From assembly GCA_047600605.1 (NCBI GenBank), contig JASGKK010000002.1:1-64000 (forward strand): 64,000 bases of DNA. The letters run 5' to 3'. The position numbers and the translations under genes are program-made. The notes under the pieces were generated by a model that was given only the letters and a program-made list of their open reading frames with translations, was not told the DNA's origin and searched no databases. The number at the start of each line of letters is the position of its first letter. Positions within the stretch are counted from its first letter, which is position 1. Origin of the DNA: CAYMZZ01 sp047600605. GTDB taxonomy: Bacteria; Bacteroidota; Bacteroidia; Chitinophagales; Chitinophagaceae. Shown piece after piece: positions 11,992 to 20,876 of the stretch.

Positions 11992-13065
11992 ATGCAAACG
12001 GCTCCTAAAAAAGTAGTGAACGCCTGGGCTATGTATGACTGGGCCAACTCTGCTTATAACCTGGTGATCACCTCCACCATTTTCCCAGCTTATTATGTGG
12101 GCATTACTGCTGCCAGCGATCCGTCGCAACCTTCTTATGTCAACTTCTTTGGTCGTCAGTTTGTCAATACCGCTCTGCAGAATTATGTGCTCGCTCTTGT
12201 ATTTTTTCTGGTCGCCATCTCGTCTCCTATTCTCAGCTCTATTGCCGACTACCGGAGAAATAAAAAAGTATGGTTGCGCTGGTTCTGTTATGTAGGCTCT
12301 TCGGCCTGCGTGGCTTTGTTCTGGTTTACAAAAGACAATATCGAATACGGCATGATCGCGTTTGCGATAGCTGCTTGTCGGGTTCTGGAGTACCTCGGAT
12401 TTCCGATTTCTATCTACCTGATATTGCTGCCCCTGCAGACCAGGCACGTACTTTAGTGCCAAGGGCTTTGCCATGGGCTATATCGGCAGCGTACTGCTGC
12501 AGATCATCTGCTTTGTTGGTGATCCTGAAGCCGGAGTTGTTTGGCCTTAGTAAAGAAGATGGCACCATTGGTGCGCGGGTTTCATTTCTGCTCACTGGTA
12601 TCTGGTGGTTTGGTTTTGCACAGGGGATCGACCCTGCGGGCCATGCCACTGAGCAGTAAAGCAGAACGCCAGTCAAAAAAGAATGTACTGATCAATGTGT
12701 TTTCATGATGTTCGGCATTGTATGGCTGTAACTCTCGCATATGCCTTCACTCAAACGTTTTTTGTTCAGCTTTTTCCTGTACAGTATGGGCGTACAAACC
12801 GTGATGCTCGTAGCCGCTGGTTTTGCCAAAAAGGAAATTTTTCCCCAATCCCGATGACGAACCCAAACTGCTTATCACCATCATCCTGATACAACTGGTA
12901 GCCATACCCGGCGCTATTGGTATGAGCAGGCTGAGTAAACGGATCGGCAACTGGTGGGTGATCACGCTGGCCGTACTGGTATGGATCGGCGTATGTGCTG
13001 TTCGGATTCTATTGTGTTTCCTACGGCCTGAACAATATGTAATGGCGCGCCAGCGGGATTAACAA
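11992..13065 (+). pseudogene. UMF1-type MFS transporter, heavily frameshifted duplicate
   Basis: Duplicate of 13096-14091. The frame is intact to about 12370 and then shifts repeatedly (near 12375, 12455, 12515, 12620, 12700, 12735 and 12840). Error density rises towards the fold. It runs about 40 nt further than the minus-strand copy before the turn-round, and those bases look like the onward coding sequence. Confidence 0.85.
13024..13065. other. Centre (turn-round) of the giant inverted duplication
   Basis: The arms stop being complementary here. The 42 nt can be read, after allowing for missing bases, as the onward coding sequence of the MFS gene (Glu-Gln-Tyr-Val-Met-Ala...). The sequence turns back at a short shared word, TAGG, present in inverted form at 13020-13023 and at 13066-13069. 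Such microhomology joins are typical of fold-back chimeras. The reading of the centre as MFS sequence is inference. Confidence 0.7.
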
Positions 13066-13095
13066 TAGGGAAACACGATAGAATCCGAACAGCAC

Positions 13096-14091
13096 CTATA
13101 CGCCGATCCATACCAGTACGGCCAGCGTGATCACCCACCAGTTGCCGATCCGTTTACTCAGCCTGCTCATACCAATAGCGCCGGGTATGGCTACCAGTTG
13201 TATCAGGATGATGGTGATAAGCAGTTTGGGTTCGTCATCGGGATTGGGAAAAATTTCCTTTTTGGCAAAACCAGCGGCTACGAGCATCACGGTTTGTACG
13301 CCCATACTGTACAGGAAAAAGCTGAACAAAAAACGTTTGAGTGAAGGCATATGCGAAAGTTGCCGCCATACAATGCCGAGTTCATGAAAGCCATTGATCA
13401 GTACATTCTTTTTTGACTGGCGTTCTGCTTTACTGCTCAGTGGCATGGCCCGCAGGGTGATCTGTGCAAAACCAAACCACCAGATACCGGTGAGCAGAAA
13501 TGAAACCCGCGCACCAATGGTGCCATCTTCTTTACTAAGGCCAAACAACTCCGGCTTCAGGATCACAACAAAGCAGATGATCTGCAGCAGTACGCTGCCG
13601 ATATAGCCCATGGCAAAGCCCTTGGCACTGATGCGGTCCTGGTCTGCAGGGGCAGCAATATCAGGTAAATAAGAATTGTAAAATACGAGGCTGCTCCAGA
13701 ACCCGACAGCAGCTATCGCAAACGCGATCATGCCGTATTCGATATTGTCTTTTGTAAACCAGAACAAAGCCACGCAGGCCGAAGAGCCTACATAACAGAA
13801 CCAGCGCAACCATACTTTTTTATTTCTCCGGTAGTCGGCAATAGAGCTGAGAATAGGAGACGAGATGGCGACCAGAAAAAATACAAGAGCGAGCACATAA
13901 TTCTGCAGAGCGGTATTGACAAACTGACGACCAAAGAAGTTGACATAAGAAGGTTGCGACGGATCGCTGGCAGCAGTAATGCCCACATAATAAGCTGGGA
14001 AAATGGTGGAGGTGATCACCAGGTTATAAGCAGAGTTGGCCCAGTCATACATAGCCCAGGCGTTCACTACTTTTTTAGGAGCCGTTTGCAT
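13096..14091 (-). CDS. UMF1-type MFS transporter, C-terminus cut by the fold
   Basis: Major facilitator of the UMF1/Atg22-like group, an inner-membrane transporter with unknown substrate. The N-terminus has the family signature Ala-Met-Tyr-Asp-Trp-Ala-Asn-Ser-Ala-Tyr (residues 13-22). About nine membrane segments follow, with a charged loop after the first pair (Asp-Tyr-Arg-Arg-Asn-Lys). Family members are usually around 420-440 residues; this reads 331 and stops at a TAG where the inverted duplication folds, so about 100 C-terminal residues are missing from the window. The stop is therefore a junction artefact, not a real terminus. It lies downstream of uppP on the same strand, separated by an inverted repeat element. 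Confidence 0.85.
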   Translation of the reverse strand: MQTAPKKVVNAWAMYDWANSAYNLVITSTIFPAYYVGITAASDPSQPSYVNFFGRQFVNTALQNYVLALVFFLVAISSPILSSIADYRRNKKVWLRWFCYVGSSACVALFWFTKDNIEYGMIAFAIAAVGFWSSLVFYNSYLPDIAAPADQDRISAKGFAMGYIGSVLLQIICFVVILKPELFGLSKEDGTIGARVSFLLTGIWWFGFAQITLRAMPLSSKAERQSKKNVLINGFHELGIVWRQLSHMPSLKRFLFSFFLYSMGVQTVMLVAAGFAKKEIFPNPDDEPKLLITIILIQLVAIPGAIGMSRLSKRIGNWWVITLAVLVWIGV

Positions 14092-14142
14092 ATTGAAGAC
14101 GGTGTTTGTGGGTGTGAATATAGAGAAAAGAGAAAGAAATGA

Positions 14143-14284
14143 GCAGATTTGAAGATTTGAGAATTTGAAGATGAGGTTTAAGTAATAAGTTCTAAGTAGT
14201 AAGGTTTAAATTTTCCGGAGTACACAAATAGTTACAATCCTAAAGATCATCTTCAAATTATCAAATCTTCAAATTTTCAAATCA
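14143..14284. repeat. Intergenic inverted element of TTTGAAGA words (element A)
   Basis: The left arm at 14146-14174 and right arm at 14247-14284 are near-perfect reverse complements built from repeated TTTGAAGA/TTTGAGAA words. The centre holds TTTAAGTAATAAGTTCTAAG and AGTAGTAAGG. The same inner word occurs in the elements at 32326-32450 and 63477-63535. It fills the whole gap between uppP and the MFS gene and abuts the uppP stop codon. Confidence 0.9.
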
Positions 14285-15106
14285 TTACCCGATTGTCTTC
14301 GTCAGCAGCAACACCAGCAGTATCAGCCCAGCAATGATGCGATAGATACCCCATACACGGAAGCCATATTTTTTCAGGAAGCCGATAAAGAAGCGGATAG
14401 CCAGCAGGGCTACGATAAAAGCAGTCACATTGCCCAGCAGGAACGCAATCATTGTCTCCCGGTTTTGGGTGATCAGTTGATATCCTTTATGTGTATCGCC
14501 GGCAATACCCCAGTCTTTCAGAAAAATGGAGTAGACCGTAACGGCCAGCATGGTAGGCACAGCCAGGAAAAAAGAAAATTCAGCAGCAGCACCGCGACTC
14601 AGTTTTTGCTGCATGCCCCCAATGATGGAAGCAGCAGAACGGCTTACGCCGGGCATCATGGCCAGGCATTGCCAGAAACCTATGATGATAGCTTTGGGAA
14701 TACTGATCCTGCTTTCATCGGTGACCTCCGGATGGCGAAATACCCGGTCAATAAAAAGGAGGATCACACCGCCTGCTATCATTACAATAGCAATGGGCAG
14801 GGGACTGGAAAGTAGTGCTTCAATTTTGTCGTTGAGCAGATAGCCCAATATCAGCGCAGGCAGTACAGCCAGCGCCAGTTTGAAGTAGAACGAAGGGTTT
14901 TTGAAATCAAAAAACTTTCGCCAGTATAGTACCACCACGGCCAGTATAGCACCAAACTGAATAGATACCTGGAACATTTTCACAAATTCATCTTCCTGTA
15001 TGCCCATGGCAGTACTGGCAAAGATCATGTGGGCAGTAGAGGAGATGGGAATAAATTCCGTGAGGCCTTCAACAAAGGCGATGATAAGGGCTTCAACTAA
15101 ACTCAT
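14285..15106 (-). CDS. uppP: Undecaprenyl-diphosphatase (UppP/BacA)
   Basis: Dephosphorylates undecaprenyl diphosphate to recycle the lipid carrier for peptidoglycan and other envelope polymers; inner membrane. The 273-residue length is normal. The two catalytic signatures are present: Glu-Gly-Leu-Thr-Glu-Phe-Ile-Pro-Ile-Ser-Ser-Thr-Ala-His (residues 13-26) and Pro-Gly-Val-Ser-Arg-Ser-Ala. About eight hydrophobic segments. I chose the ATG at 15104-15106 because the family signature begins close to it; the open frame continues 31 codons upstream without a plausible membrane start. It is third in a ftsX-DUF3098-uppP string, an order I recall as common in Bacteroidota, but a hairpin separates it from DUF3098. 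Confidence 0.95.
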   Translation of the reverse strand: MSLVEALIIAFVEGLTEFIPISSTAHMIFASTAMGIQEDEFVKMFQVSIQFGAILAVVVLYWRKFFDFKNPSFYFKLALAVLPALILGYLLNDKIEALLSSPLPIAIVMIAGGVILLFIDRVFRHPEVTDESRISIPKAIIIGFWQCLAMMPGVSRSAASIIGGMQQKLSRGAAAEFSFFLAVPTMLAVTVYSIFLKDWGIAGDTHKGYQLITQNRETMIAFLLGNVTAFIVALLAIRFFIGFLKKYGFRVWGIYRIIAGLILLVLLLTKTIG

Positions 15107-15196
15107 GAAAGGGGTTTGCTGCGCGAAAGATAATACGAAAAACCGGCATCTTCCTTCTTTTACCGTCAGCAATTCTCCCGGTAAAAGGATAAAACA

Positions 15197-15221
15197 CAAA
15201 AGCGGCCGGAGGCCGCTTTTG
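15197..15221 (-). terminator. Hairpin between DUF3098 and uppP
   Basis: 11-bp stem with 3-nt loop (CAAAAGCGGCC / GGCCGCTTTTG), 31 nt beyond the DUF3098 stop. A-rich on one side and T-rich on the other, so it can act as an intrinsic terminator or attenuator before uppP. Confidence 0.7.
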
Positions 15222-15252
15222 ATAATAAGATATTTTTAAAGAAAAAGCTGAA

Positions 15253-15498
15253 TCAGCTCTCCTTTGTTTTTGGACTCTTGAAGATGGCATAGATCTCCAC
15301 TACCAGGCCGGCCAGTATCAGCAGCGGAGCTACTGTAATACGGCGTGCACTGTAGACTTCATTTGCATCAAATACATTGGGATCACTGCTTTTGCCACCG
15401 GCCATCAGCAGCATGCCCACTGCGATCATGGCCACGCCAATCAGCATCCACATATAATTATCGCGGGAAAATAAGGCGGGCTGTTTTGTCTCAGTCAT
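15253..15498 (-). CDS. DUF3098 family membrane protein
   Basis: 81 residues with two hydrophobic segments (about 17-34 and 56-73) and the pattern Met-Leu-Met-Ala-Gly-Gly-Lys-Ser-Ser-Asp-Pro-Asn-x-Phe between them, typical of the DUF3098 proteins found in Bacteroidota between ftsX and uppP. Function is unknown; the position suggests an envelope or division role. The start at 15498 lies 59 nt after the ftsX stop. Assignment rests on recognised sequence pattern and context. Confidence 0.85.
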   Translation of the reverse strand: MTETKQPALFSRDNYMWMLIGVAMIAVGMLLMAGGKSSDPNVFDANEVYSARRITVAPLLILAGLVVEIYAIFKSPKTKES

Positions 15499-15557
15499 TT
15501 TTAGGCATTTTGGAGATGCAATATAGGAAAAAAGAGGAATTGGTATAAATGCCGCGG

Positions 15558-16430
15558 TTAATAAAGGTCATCGAGCTTCATACGCAGATACTTAAGCACA
15601 CTGCGATGGGTGCTGATAAGGGTGATGCCAATACCCAGTACAATGAGCCCGCCAAACAGGATTGCCAGTGTGGCATTGTCATGAATAGCCTTCATTTCAG
15701 GCAATACCCGCTCAGCTACCATGATCACCAGGATCACGGCTGCAATAGCAATAACGCCGCTGATAGCGCCATTTATGATAGCCCGCACATTCATGGGTTT
15801 GGCTATAAACCAACGGGTGGCGCCCACCATCTGCATGGTTTTGATCAGGAAACGGTTGCTGAACATGGCCAGGCGGATCGTGTTGTCGATCAGGATAATC
15901 ACCACCAGCGAGAGAATGATGGCCACGGCCAGCAGTATCACACTGATTTTCTGGATGTTTTTATTCAGATTATCTACCAGGGCCTCGGGATATTTTACAT
16001 CACTTACATAAGTCTGCTGCTCCAGGTCGGCGCGGATAGCCTGCAGCGAGTCCTTATTCATGTATTCCTTTTTTACCTTGAAGTTGATACTGTTGGGCAG
16101 AGGGTTATAGTCAAGTACCTTGTCCCAGCTTTCATTGCCATCGCTGAGGTAGCGCTTTTTGGCCTCTTCTTTGGTCACAAACTGGATATTGCGCACATAG
16201 GGCTTGGTACTCACATAGTCCATGAGCGCCACACTGTCCTTGGGATTCAGATCTCCGCGCAAGGAGGCGATCACTTCCACATTTTCTTTGAAATAGTTGC
16301 CCAGTTTATTGGCATTGATCACCAGCCAGCCGATGATGCCCAGTAAAAAAAGCACCAGGGTCACACCCAGGATAGACATGAAATAGGAAGGCTTTCCTCT
16401 TTTGATAGAGGCTTTTCCTGAACGGGCCAT
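15558..16430 (-). CDS. ftsX: Cell-division ABC permease FtsX
   Basis: Membrane half of FtsEX, which couples divisome ATP hydrolysis to activation of cell-wall hydrolases. 290 residues with the expected layout: cytoplasmic basic N-terminus, first membrane helix at about 18-40, a periplasmic domain to about 165, then three helices (about 168-192, 220-245, 258-278). The motif Met-Gln-Met-Val-Gly-Ala-Thr-Arg-Trp-Phe-Ile after helix 2 is characteristic. No ftsE is in the window, which is usual for Bacteroidota. Divergent from leuS across a 213-nt gap; probably transcribed with DUF3098. Confidence 0.95.
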   Translation of the reverse strand: MARSGKASIKRGKPSYFMSILGVTLVLFLLGIIGWLVINANKLGNYFKENVEVIASLRGDLNPKDSVALMDYVSTKPYVRNIQFVTKEEAKKRYLSDGNESWDKVLDYNPLPNSINFKVKKEYMNKDSLQAIRADLEQQTYVSDVKYPEALVDNLNKNIQKISVILLAVAIILSLVVIILIDNTIRLAMFSNRFLIKTMQMVGATRWFIAKPMNVRAIINGAISGVIAIAAVILVIMVAERVLPEMKAIHDNATLAILFGGLIVLGIGITLISTHRSVLKYLRMKLDDLY

Positions 16431-16643
16431 AACAATCTGTTTTGAAATTTAATGGGGTCCGGGCCGGGGCCGCAGACGGGCAAAAATAGCGCTTTACGCC
16501 TACAATCAGTATTTTTGCTGCCCCATTTAAACGCTCCCGCAAAAACGATATTGTCACATTGTGGATAAGAGTTTTGTTAAAAAAGGGATGCAGGGACCTA
16601 TTCAGAATCAGTTAATCATAACATATACAAATTACAGGCAGGA

Positions 16644-19403
16644 ATGGAGTATCAATTCAGGGATATCGAAAAGAAATGGCAGGGAGAATGGAAAAAGACA
16701 CATGCTTATCGTGTCGTCAACAATAGCACCCGCCCCAAGTATTATGTGCTCGACATGTTTCCCTACCCCAGCGGGGCAGGGCTGCATGTAGGCCATCCGC
16801 TGGGCTATATCGCTTCCGATATTTACAGCCGCTACAAACGTCTCAAAGGGTTCAATGTACTTCACCCAATGGGCTTCGACAGTTTTGGTCTGCCTGCCGA
16901 GCAATATGCACTGGATACAGGACAGCATCCCGCTGTCACCACCGAAAAGAATATTGCTACATTCAAACAGCAGCTCGACAACATCGGCTTCTGCTACGAC
17001 TGGGAGCGGGAAGTGCGTACCAGCGATGCACCTTATTATAAATGGACACAGTGGATATTCCTGCAATTGTTTGACAGCTTCTTTAATCGCCAAAGTGGCA
17101 AGGCGGAACGTATAGCTGTATTGCAGGCTGCTTTTGCACAGGAAGGAAACCGCTCCCATCCTGTACCCAATGCACAATATCACCTGCAGCGGTTTACTGC
17201 TGATGAATGGAGAACCCTGTCGCAGGCACAACAGCAGGACCTGCTGATGCAATACCGCCTGGCTTATTGCGGACTGGGTGAGGTGAACTGGTGCGAGGCA
17301 CTCGGTACCGTACTGGCCAATGATGAAGTGGTCAACGGCGTAAGCGAGCGTGGTGGTCACCCGGTAGAAAAAAAGAAACTGCGTCAATGGTATCTGCGTA
17401 TTACCGAATATGCCGACAGATTACTGGAGGGACTGGAACGTATTGATTTCAGCGAGGCCATGAAGGAAATGCAGACTAACTGGATCGGTAAATCATCCGG
17501 CGCCGAAATTGATTTTGCTGTCAATGGACTGGATGCAGCGACCCTGCGCGTATATACCACACGTCCCGATACTATTTTTGGCGTAGACTTTATGGTAATA
17601 GCACCGGAGCATGAGCTGGTGCCGCAACTGTCCACGCCAGGGCAGAAGGAGGCCGTCGATAGCTATGTCGCCTATGTAAAAAGCAGGAGTGAGCGGGAAA
17701 GGATGGCCGAAAAAAAGATCACTGGCACGTTTACCGGCAGCTATGCTGTCAATCCTTTCGATGGTCGCCTCATCCCCATCTGGATATCAGAATATGTACT
17801 GGCAGGTTATGGTACCGGAGCTATCATGGCGGTACCCTGTGGCGATGAGCGTGACTTCAAATTTGCCCGCCATTTCGGAATAGAAATTACCAATATCATT
17901 GGTAAGGAGTTTGATGGCGAAGAAGCCAATGCCACCAAAGATGCCGTGCTCGAAAATTCCGGATTTCTTACAGGTATGCGTATGCGCGATGCTATTGAGG
18001 CATTGATTAAGGCGATAGAAGAAAAGGGGATCGGCCATCGTAAAGTAAATTATAAGATGCGTGATGCGGCTTTCAGTCGCCAGCGCTATTGGGGGGAGCC
18101 ATTTCCCATTATCTGGAGCGGCAGCATAGCATTGCCTCTGCCCGAGGTAAAACTGCCGCTGCAACTGCCTCAGGTAGACAGTTATCGCCCGGGCCCCGAC
18201 GGGCAGGGCCCCCTTGCCAATATTGAAAGCTGGGTAGAGCAGAAACTCGAGACCAATACCATGCCCGGCTATGCCGGATCGAGCTGGTATTTTCTGCGGT
18301 ATATGGATCCGCACAATCAGCAGGAGTTCTGCAGCCGCGGGGCCTCTGACTACTGGGGACAGGTGGATATATACATCGGTGGTACCGAACATGCAGTGGG
18401 ACACCTGTTGTACAGTCGTATGTGGACCAAAGCACTGTATGACCTCGGTTATATCGGTCACGACGAACCCTTCAAAAAACTCGTCAACCAGGGAATGATC
18501 CAGGGTAGCAGCCGGTTTGTTTACCGGGTGCATGGCACCAGTCAGTACGTATCTGCCGGATTGAAAGATCAGTACACTACCGATGCCATTCATGTGGATG
18601 TGAATATGGTGGATGGACTTGAATTGGATATGGAAGCATTTAAGAAATGGCGCGATGAATTTGCCGATGCAACCTTTATCCTGGAAAATGATAAATATAT
18701 ATGCGGGGCAGAGGTGGAGAAGATGTCCAAATCAAAATTCAATACCGTCAATCCCGATGACCTTGTGGCAAAATACGGTGCCGATACCTTCCGTATGTAT
18801 GAAATGTTTCTGGGCCCGGTAGAGATGAGCAAACCCTGGGACACCAAGGGTATCGAAGGCGTGCATCGCTTCCTTAAAAAACTCTGGCGTCTTTTTTACG
18901 ATGAAGCGAAGGGAAAGGTATGGAACACCGAAGCGCCCACTATCGAAGAACTGAAAGTGCTGCACCGCAGCATCCGCAAGATTGAAGAAGATACGGAACG
19001 CTTCAGCTTTAATACCGCAGTAAGCGGATTTATGATTGCGGTAAATGAATTGACTGAACTGCACTGTCATAAGAAAGATATTCTGCAGCCGTTGCTTGTA
19101 TTACTGACTCCGTATGCACCCCATGTGGCAGAAGAACTCTGGCACTTGCTGGGCAATGAGACCAGTGTACTCGATGCAGCCTATCCGGTATTTGAAGCTT
19201 CTTACCTCGTAGAAAGCAGCAAAGAATATCCTATATCAGTAAATGGTAAATTGCGCACTACACTTACTTTGCCGCTTGATGCTACTGAGCAGGAAGTGCA
19301 GCAGGCGGTGCTGGCCAATGAAGTAGTTCAAAAATGGCTGGAAGGCAAAACACCCAGGCGCCTTGTTTTTGTGAAAGGCAAGATGGTGAATGTGGTAGTT
19401 TAA
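16644..19403 (+). CDS. leuS: Leucyl-tRNA synthetase
   Basis: Charges tRNA-Leu with leucine; cytoplasmic class I aminoacyl-tRNA synthetase. At 919 residues it matches the long Bacteroidota form. The ATP-binding HIGH motif appears as His-Val-Gly-His (48-51) and the KMSKS loop as Lys-Met-Ser-Lys-Ser (693-697). The editing (CP1) domain with Thr-Thr-Arg-Pro-Asp-Thr-Ile-Phe-Gly lies at about 309-317, and the anticodon-binding domain is in the last 200 residues. Compared with the other arm this copy has Leu454 and Glu727 and is taken as correct. Divergent from ftsX; the small conserved gene at 19483 follows on the same strand. Confidence 0.97.
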   Translation: MEYQFRDIEKKWQGEWKKTHAYRVVNNSTRPKYYVLDMFPYPSGAGLHVGHPLGYIASDIYSRYKRLKGFNVLHPMGFDSFGLPAEQYALDTGQHPAVTTEKNIATFKQQLDNIGFCYDWEREVRTSDAPYYKWTQWIFLQLFDSFFNRQSGKAERIAVLQAAFAQEGNRSHPVPNAQYHLQRFTADEWRTLSQAQQQDLLMQYRLAYCGLGEVNWCEALGTVLANDEVVNGVSERGGHPVEKKKLRQWYLRITEYADRLLEGLERIDFSEAMKEMQTNWIGKSSGAEIDFAVNGLDAATLRVYTTRPDTIFGVDFMVIAPEHELVPQLSTPGQKEAVDSYVAYVKSRSERERMAEKKITGTFTGSYAVNPFDGRLIPIWISEYVLAGYGTGAIMAVPCGDERDFKFARHFGIEITNIIGKEFDGEEANATKDAVLENSGFLTGMRMRDAIEALIKAIEEKGIGHRKVNYKMRDAAFSRQRYWGEPFPIIWSGSIALPLPEVKLPLQLPQVDSYRPGPDGQGPLANIESWVEQKLETNTMPGYAGSSWYFLRYMDPHNQQEFCSRGASDYWGQVDIYIGGTEHAVGHLLYSRMWTKALYDLGYIGHDEPFKKLVNQGMIQGSSRFVYRVHGTSQYVSAGLKDQYTTDAIHVDVNMVDGLELDMEAFKKWRDEFADATFILENDKYICGAEVEKMSKSKFNTVNPDDLVAKYGADTFRMYEMFLGPVEMSKPWDTKGIEGVHRFLKKLWRLFYDEAKGKVWNTEAPTIEELKVLHRSIRKIEEDTERFSFNTAVSGFMIAVNELTELHCHKKDILQPLLVLLTPYAPHVAEELWHLLGNETSVLDAAYPVFEASYLVESSKEYPISVNGKLRTTLTLPLDATEQEVQQAVLANEVVQKWLEGKTPRRLVFVKGKMVNVVV

Positions 19404-19482
19404 TAGCGGACAGTGAAGAGTGGGCGGTTGACTGCAACAGAAGCTGAGTTTAAGAACCCTTAATACTTTTAAACTTTTATAC

Positions 19483-19965
19483 ATGTCTACACCCGTACTC
19501 ATCGAAGCATTGCGCCATACAGCCCGGCGTTTGCGCGAAGGCGTGCATTATGCCTGGGGAAATCATGGGGCCTGTAATTGCGGTCAGCTGGCCCAGGTAC
19601 TTACCCCATTTACCGAATCAGAGATACGAAGATTTGCGCAGCAAAGCCGGGGCGAATGGACAGAACTGGCAGCCGCCTATTGTCCTGATACAAAAGCACC
19701 GGTAGATCTTATTTTGCAGCGGTTGCAGGAAGCCGGGCTGAGCCCCACAGATATTCATGAGCTGGAATATCTTTCCAATAAAGAAGTATTAAAGCAGTTG
19801 CCCGGAGGTTTTCGCTGGCTCAGGCGTAATGTGCGCGAAGATGTGATTCTTTATTTTGAAACCTTTGCCGGCATGCTGGAGCGGCAATGGCAAAAGACAG
19901 TGATCATTGCAGCGCTGAACCCTGCTGATACAATAAAAGAAGGAAGCATACTGGTAAATGCCTGA
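19483..19965 (+). CDS. Conserved protein of unknown function
   Basis: 160 residues, soluble, no signal peptide. An N-terminal His-Tyr-Ala-Trp-Gly-Asn-His-Gly-Ala-Cys-Asn-Cys-Gly segment (residues 22-34) is rich in possible metal ligands. The middle has Leu-Glu-Tyr-Leu-Ser-Asn-Lys-Glu-Val-Leu, and a long helix near the C-terminus includes a WLRRNVREDV-like stretch. I have seen similar proteins in Bacteroidota genomes but cannot name a function. It sits 79 nt after leuS and may be co-transcribed. Confidence 0.8.
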   Translation: MSTPVLIEALRHTARRLREGVHYAWGNHGACNCGQLAQVLTPFTESEIRRFAQQSRGEWTELAAAYCPDTKAPVDLILQRLQEAGLSPTDIHELEYLSNKEVLKQLPGGFRWLRRNVREDVILYFETFAGMLERQWQKTVIIAALNPADTIKEGSILVNA

Positions 19966-20021
19966 TTGCCGCAGGGCAATTATTTTTTCCATACTAAACT
20001 CAGTCGTTTTACTTTAGCCGA

Positions 20022-20876
20022 ATGAAAACAATCCGTTTTGCACTGCTGGCCGTATTGCTGGTATCAACAGTCACTTTTACATCAGCACAGGATATTCGTG
20101 TTATGACGTTTAATATACGGCTGCATACAGCCTCCGACAGCCTGAATGCATGGCCGTACCGGAAAGATAAAGTAGCATCGCAGATATTGTTTCATGGTAT
20201 TGAACTGCTGGGCGTGCAGGAAGCCCTGCATGATCAGATGACCGACCTGCGTGAGCGGTTGCCCCGGTTCAAATCCATTGGCGGAGGCCGCGACGATGGA
20301 AAGGAAAAAGGCGAGTACTCTGCTATTTTTTATGATACCACCCGCCTGCAGGCATTACAGACGGGCATGTTCTGGCTTTCGGAAACACCTGCCGTACCAG
20401 GCAGCAAAAGCTGGGATGCCGCCATTACGCGCATGGTGACCTGGGCCCGCTTCAAAGACCGCCGTACCAAAAAGATATTTTATGCATTCAATACGCACTT
20501 TGATCATATCGGCAGAGTTGCGCGCAGAGAAAGTGCACACCTGGTACTGAAAAAAGCAAAGGAAATTGCAGGCAATACTCCTGTCGTATTTACCGGCGAC
20601 TTTAATGCTCAGCCATCCGATGAGCCGGTACAGGTGATCCTAAACCCGGATGACCCGCTGCGTCTGACAGATTCAAAAGCCATTTCACAAACACCTCATT
20701 ACGGTCCCACCGGCACTTTCAATGCCTTTCGTGCCAAAGAGGTGAATGATGAACCGATTGATTACATTTTCCTGAAAGGGAAATGGAAAGTAAAACAGCA
20801 CGCCAGTATATCGCAGACATGGGGAGGCCGTTTTGCCTCCGATCACTTTGCCGTGATGGCTGTGCTTACTCTTTAA
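20022..20876 (+). CDS. Secreted endonuclease/exonuclease/phosphatase family hydrolase
   Basis: Member of the metal-dependent EEP superfamily (DNase I / sphingomyelinase / inositol phosphatase fold); the substrate cannot be assigned. 284 residues with a signal peptide (1-22, ending Thr-Ser-Ala-Gln). Conserved active-site blocks are in order: Met-Thr-Phe-Asn-Ile-Arg, Gly-Val-Gln-Glu-Ala (metal Glu), Asn-Thr-His-Phe-Asp-His, Thr-Gly-Asp-Phe-Asn-Ala, Ile-Asp-Tyr-Ile-Phe, and the terminal Ser-Asp-His-Phe catalytic His. Probably periplasmic or exported. A TACTTTAG box ends 4 nt before ATG, so transcription may begin at the start codon. The stop overlaps the convergent gene by 11 nt. Confidence 0.92.
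   Translation: MKTIRFALLAVLLVSTVTFTSAQDIRVMTFNIRLHTASDSLNAWPYRKDKVASQILFHGIELLGVQEALHDQMTDLRERLPRFKSIGGGRDDGKEKGEYSAIFYDTTRLQALQTGMFWLSETPAVPGSKSWDAAITRMVTWARFKDRRTKKIFYAFNTHFDHIGRVARRESAHLVLKKAKEIAGNTPVVFTGDFNAQPSDEPVQVILNPDDPLRLTDSKAISQTPHYGPTGTFNAFRAKEVNDEPIDYIFLKGKWKVKQHASISQTWGGRFASDHFAVMAVLTL

Larger units (their letters stand above)
1..13023. repeat. Left arm of a giant inverted duplication (error-rich copy)
   Basis: Every gene here reappears in opposite orientation in 13066-26083. Paired coordinates sum to 26082-26085 along the whole arm (for example leuS ends 6679/9438 against 19403/16644), so the arms are collinear with only a few net indels. The arm is already inside the repeat at base 1, so it may extend further left or the contig may begin here. 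Indels and substitutions cluster in 1-4900 and 12370-13023; 5200-11900 is almost identical to the other arm. The right arm keeps intact frames wherever the two differ, so I regard this arm as a low-quality duplicate. Confidence 0.97.

Noticed and set aside
13024..13065. GGCGCGCC (an AscI-type site) at the palindrome centre as a cloning or adapter scar
   Set aside because: The bases read as plausible coding sequence of the MFS gene and no other adapter-like sequence is present.
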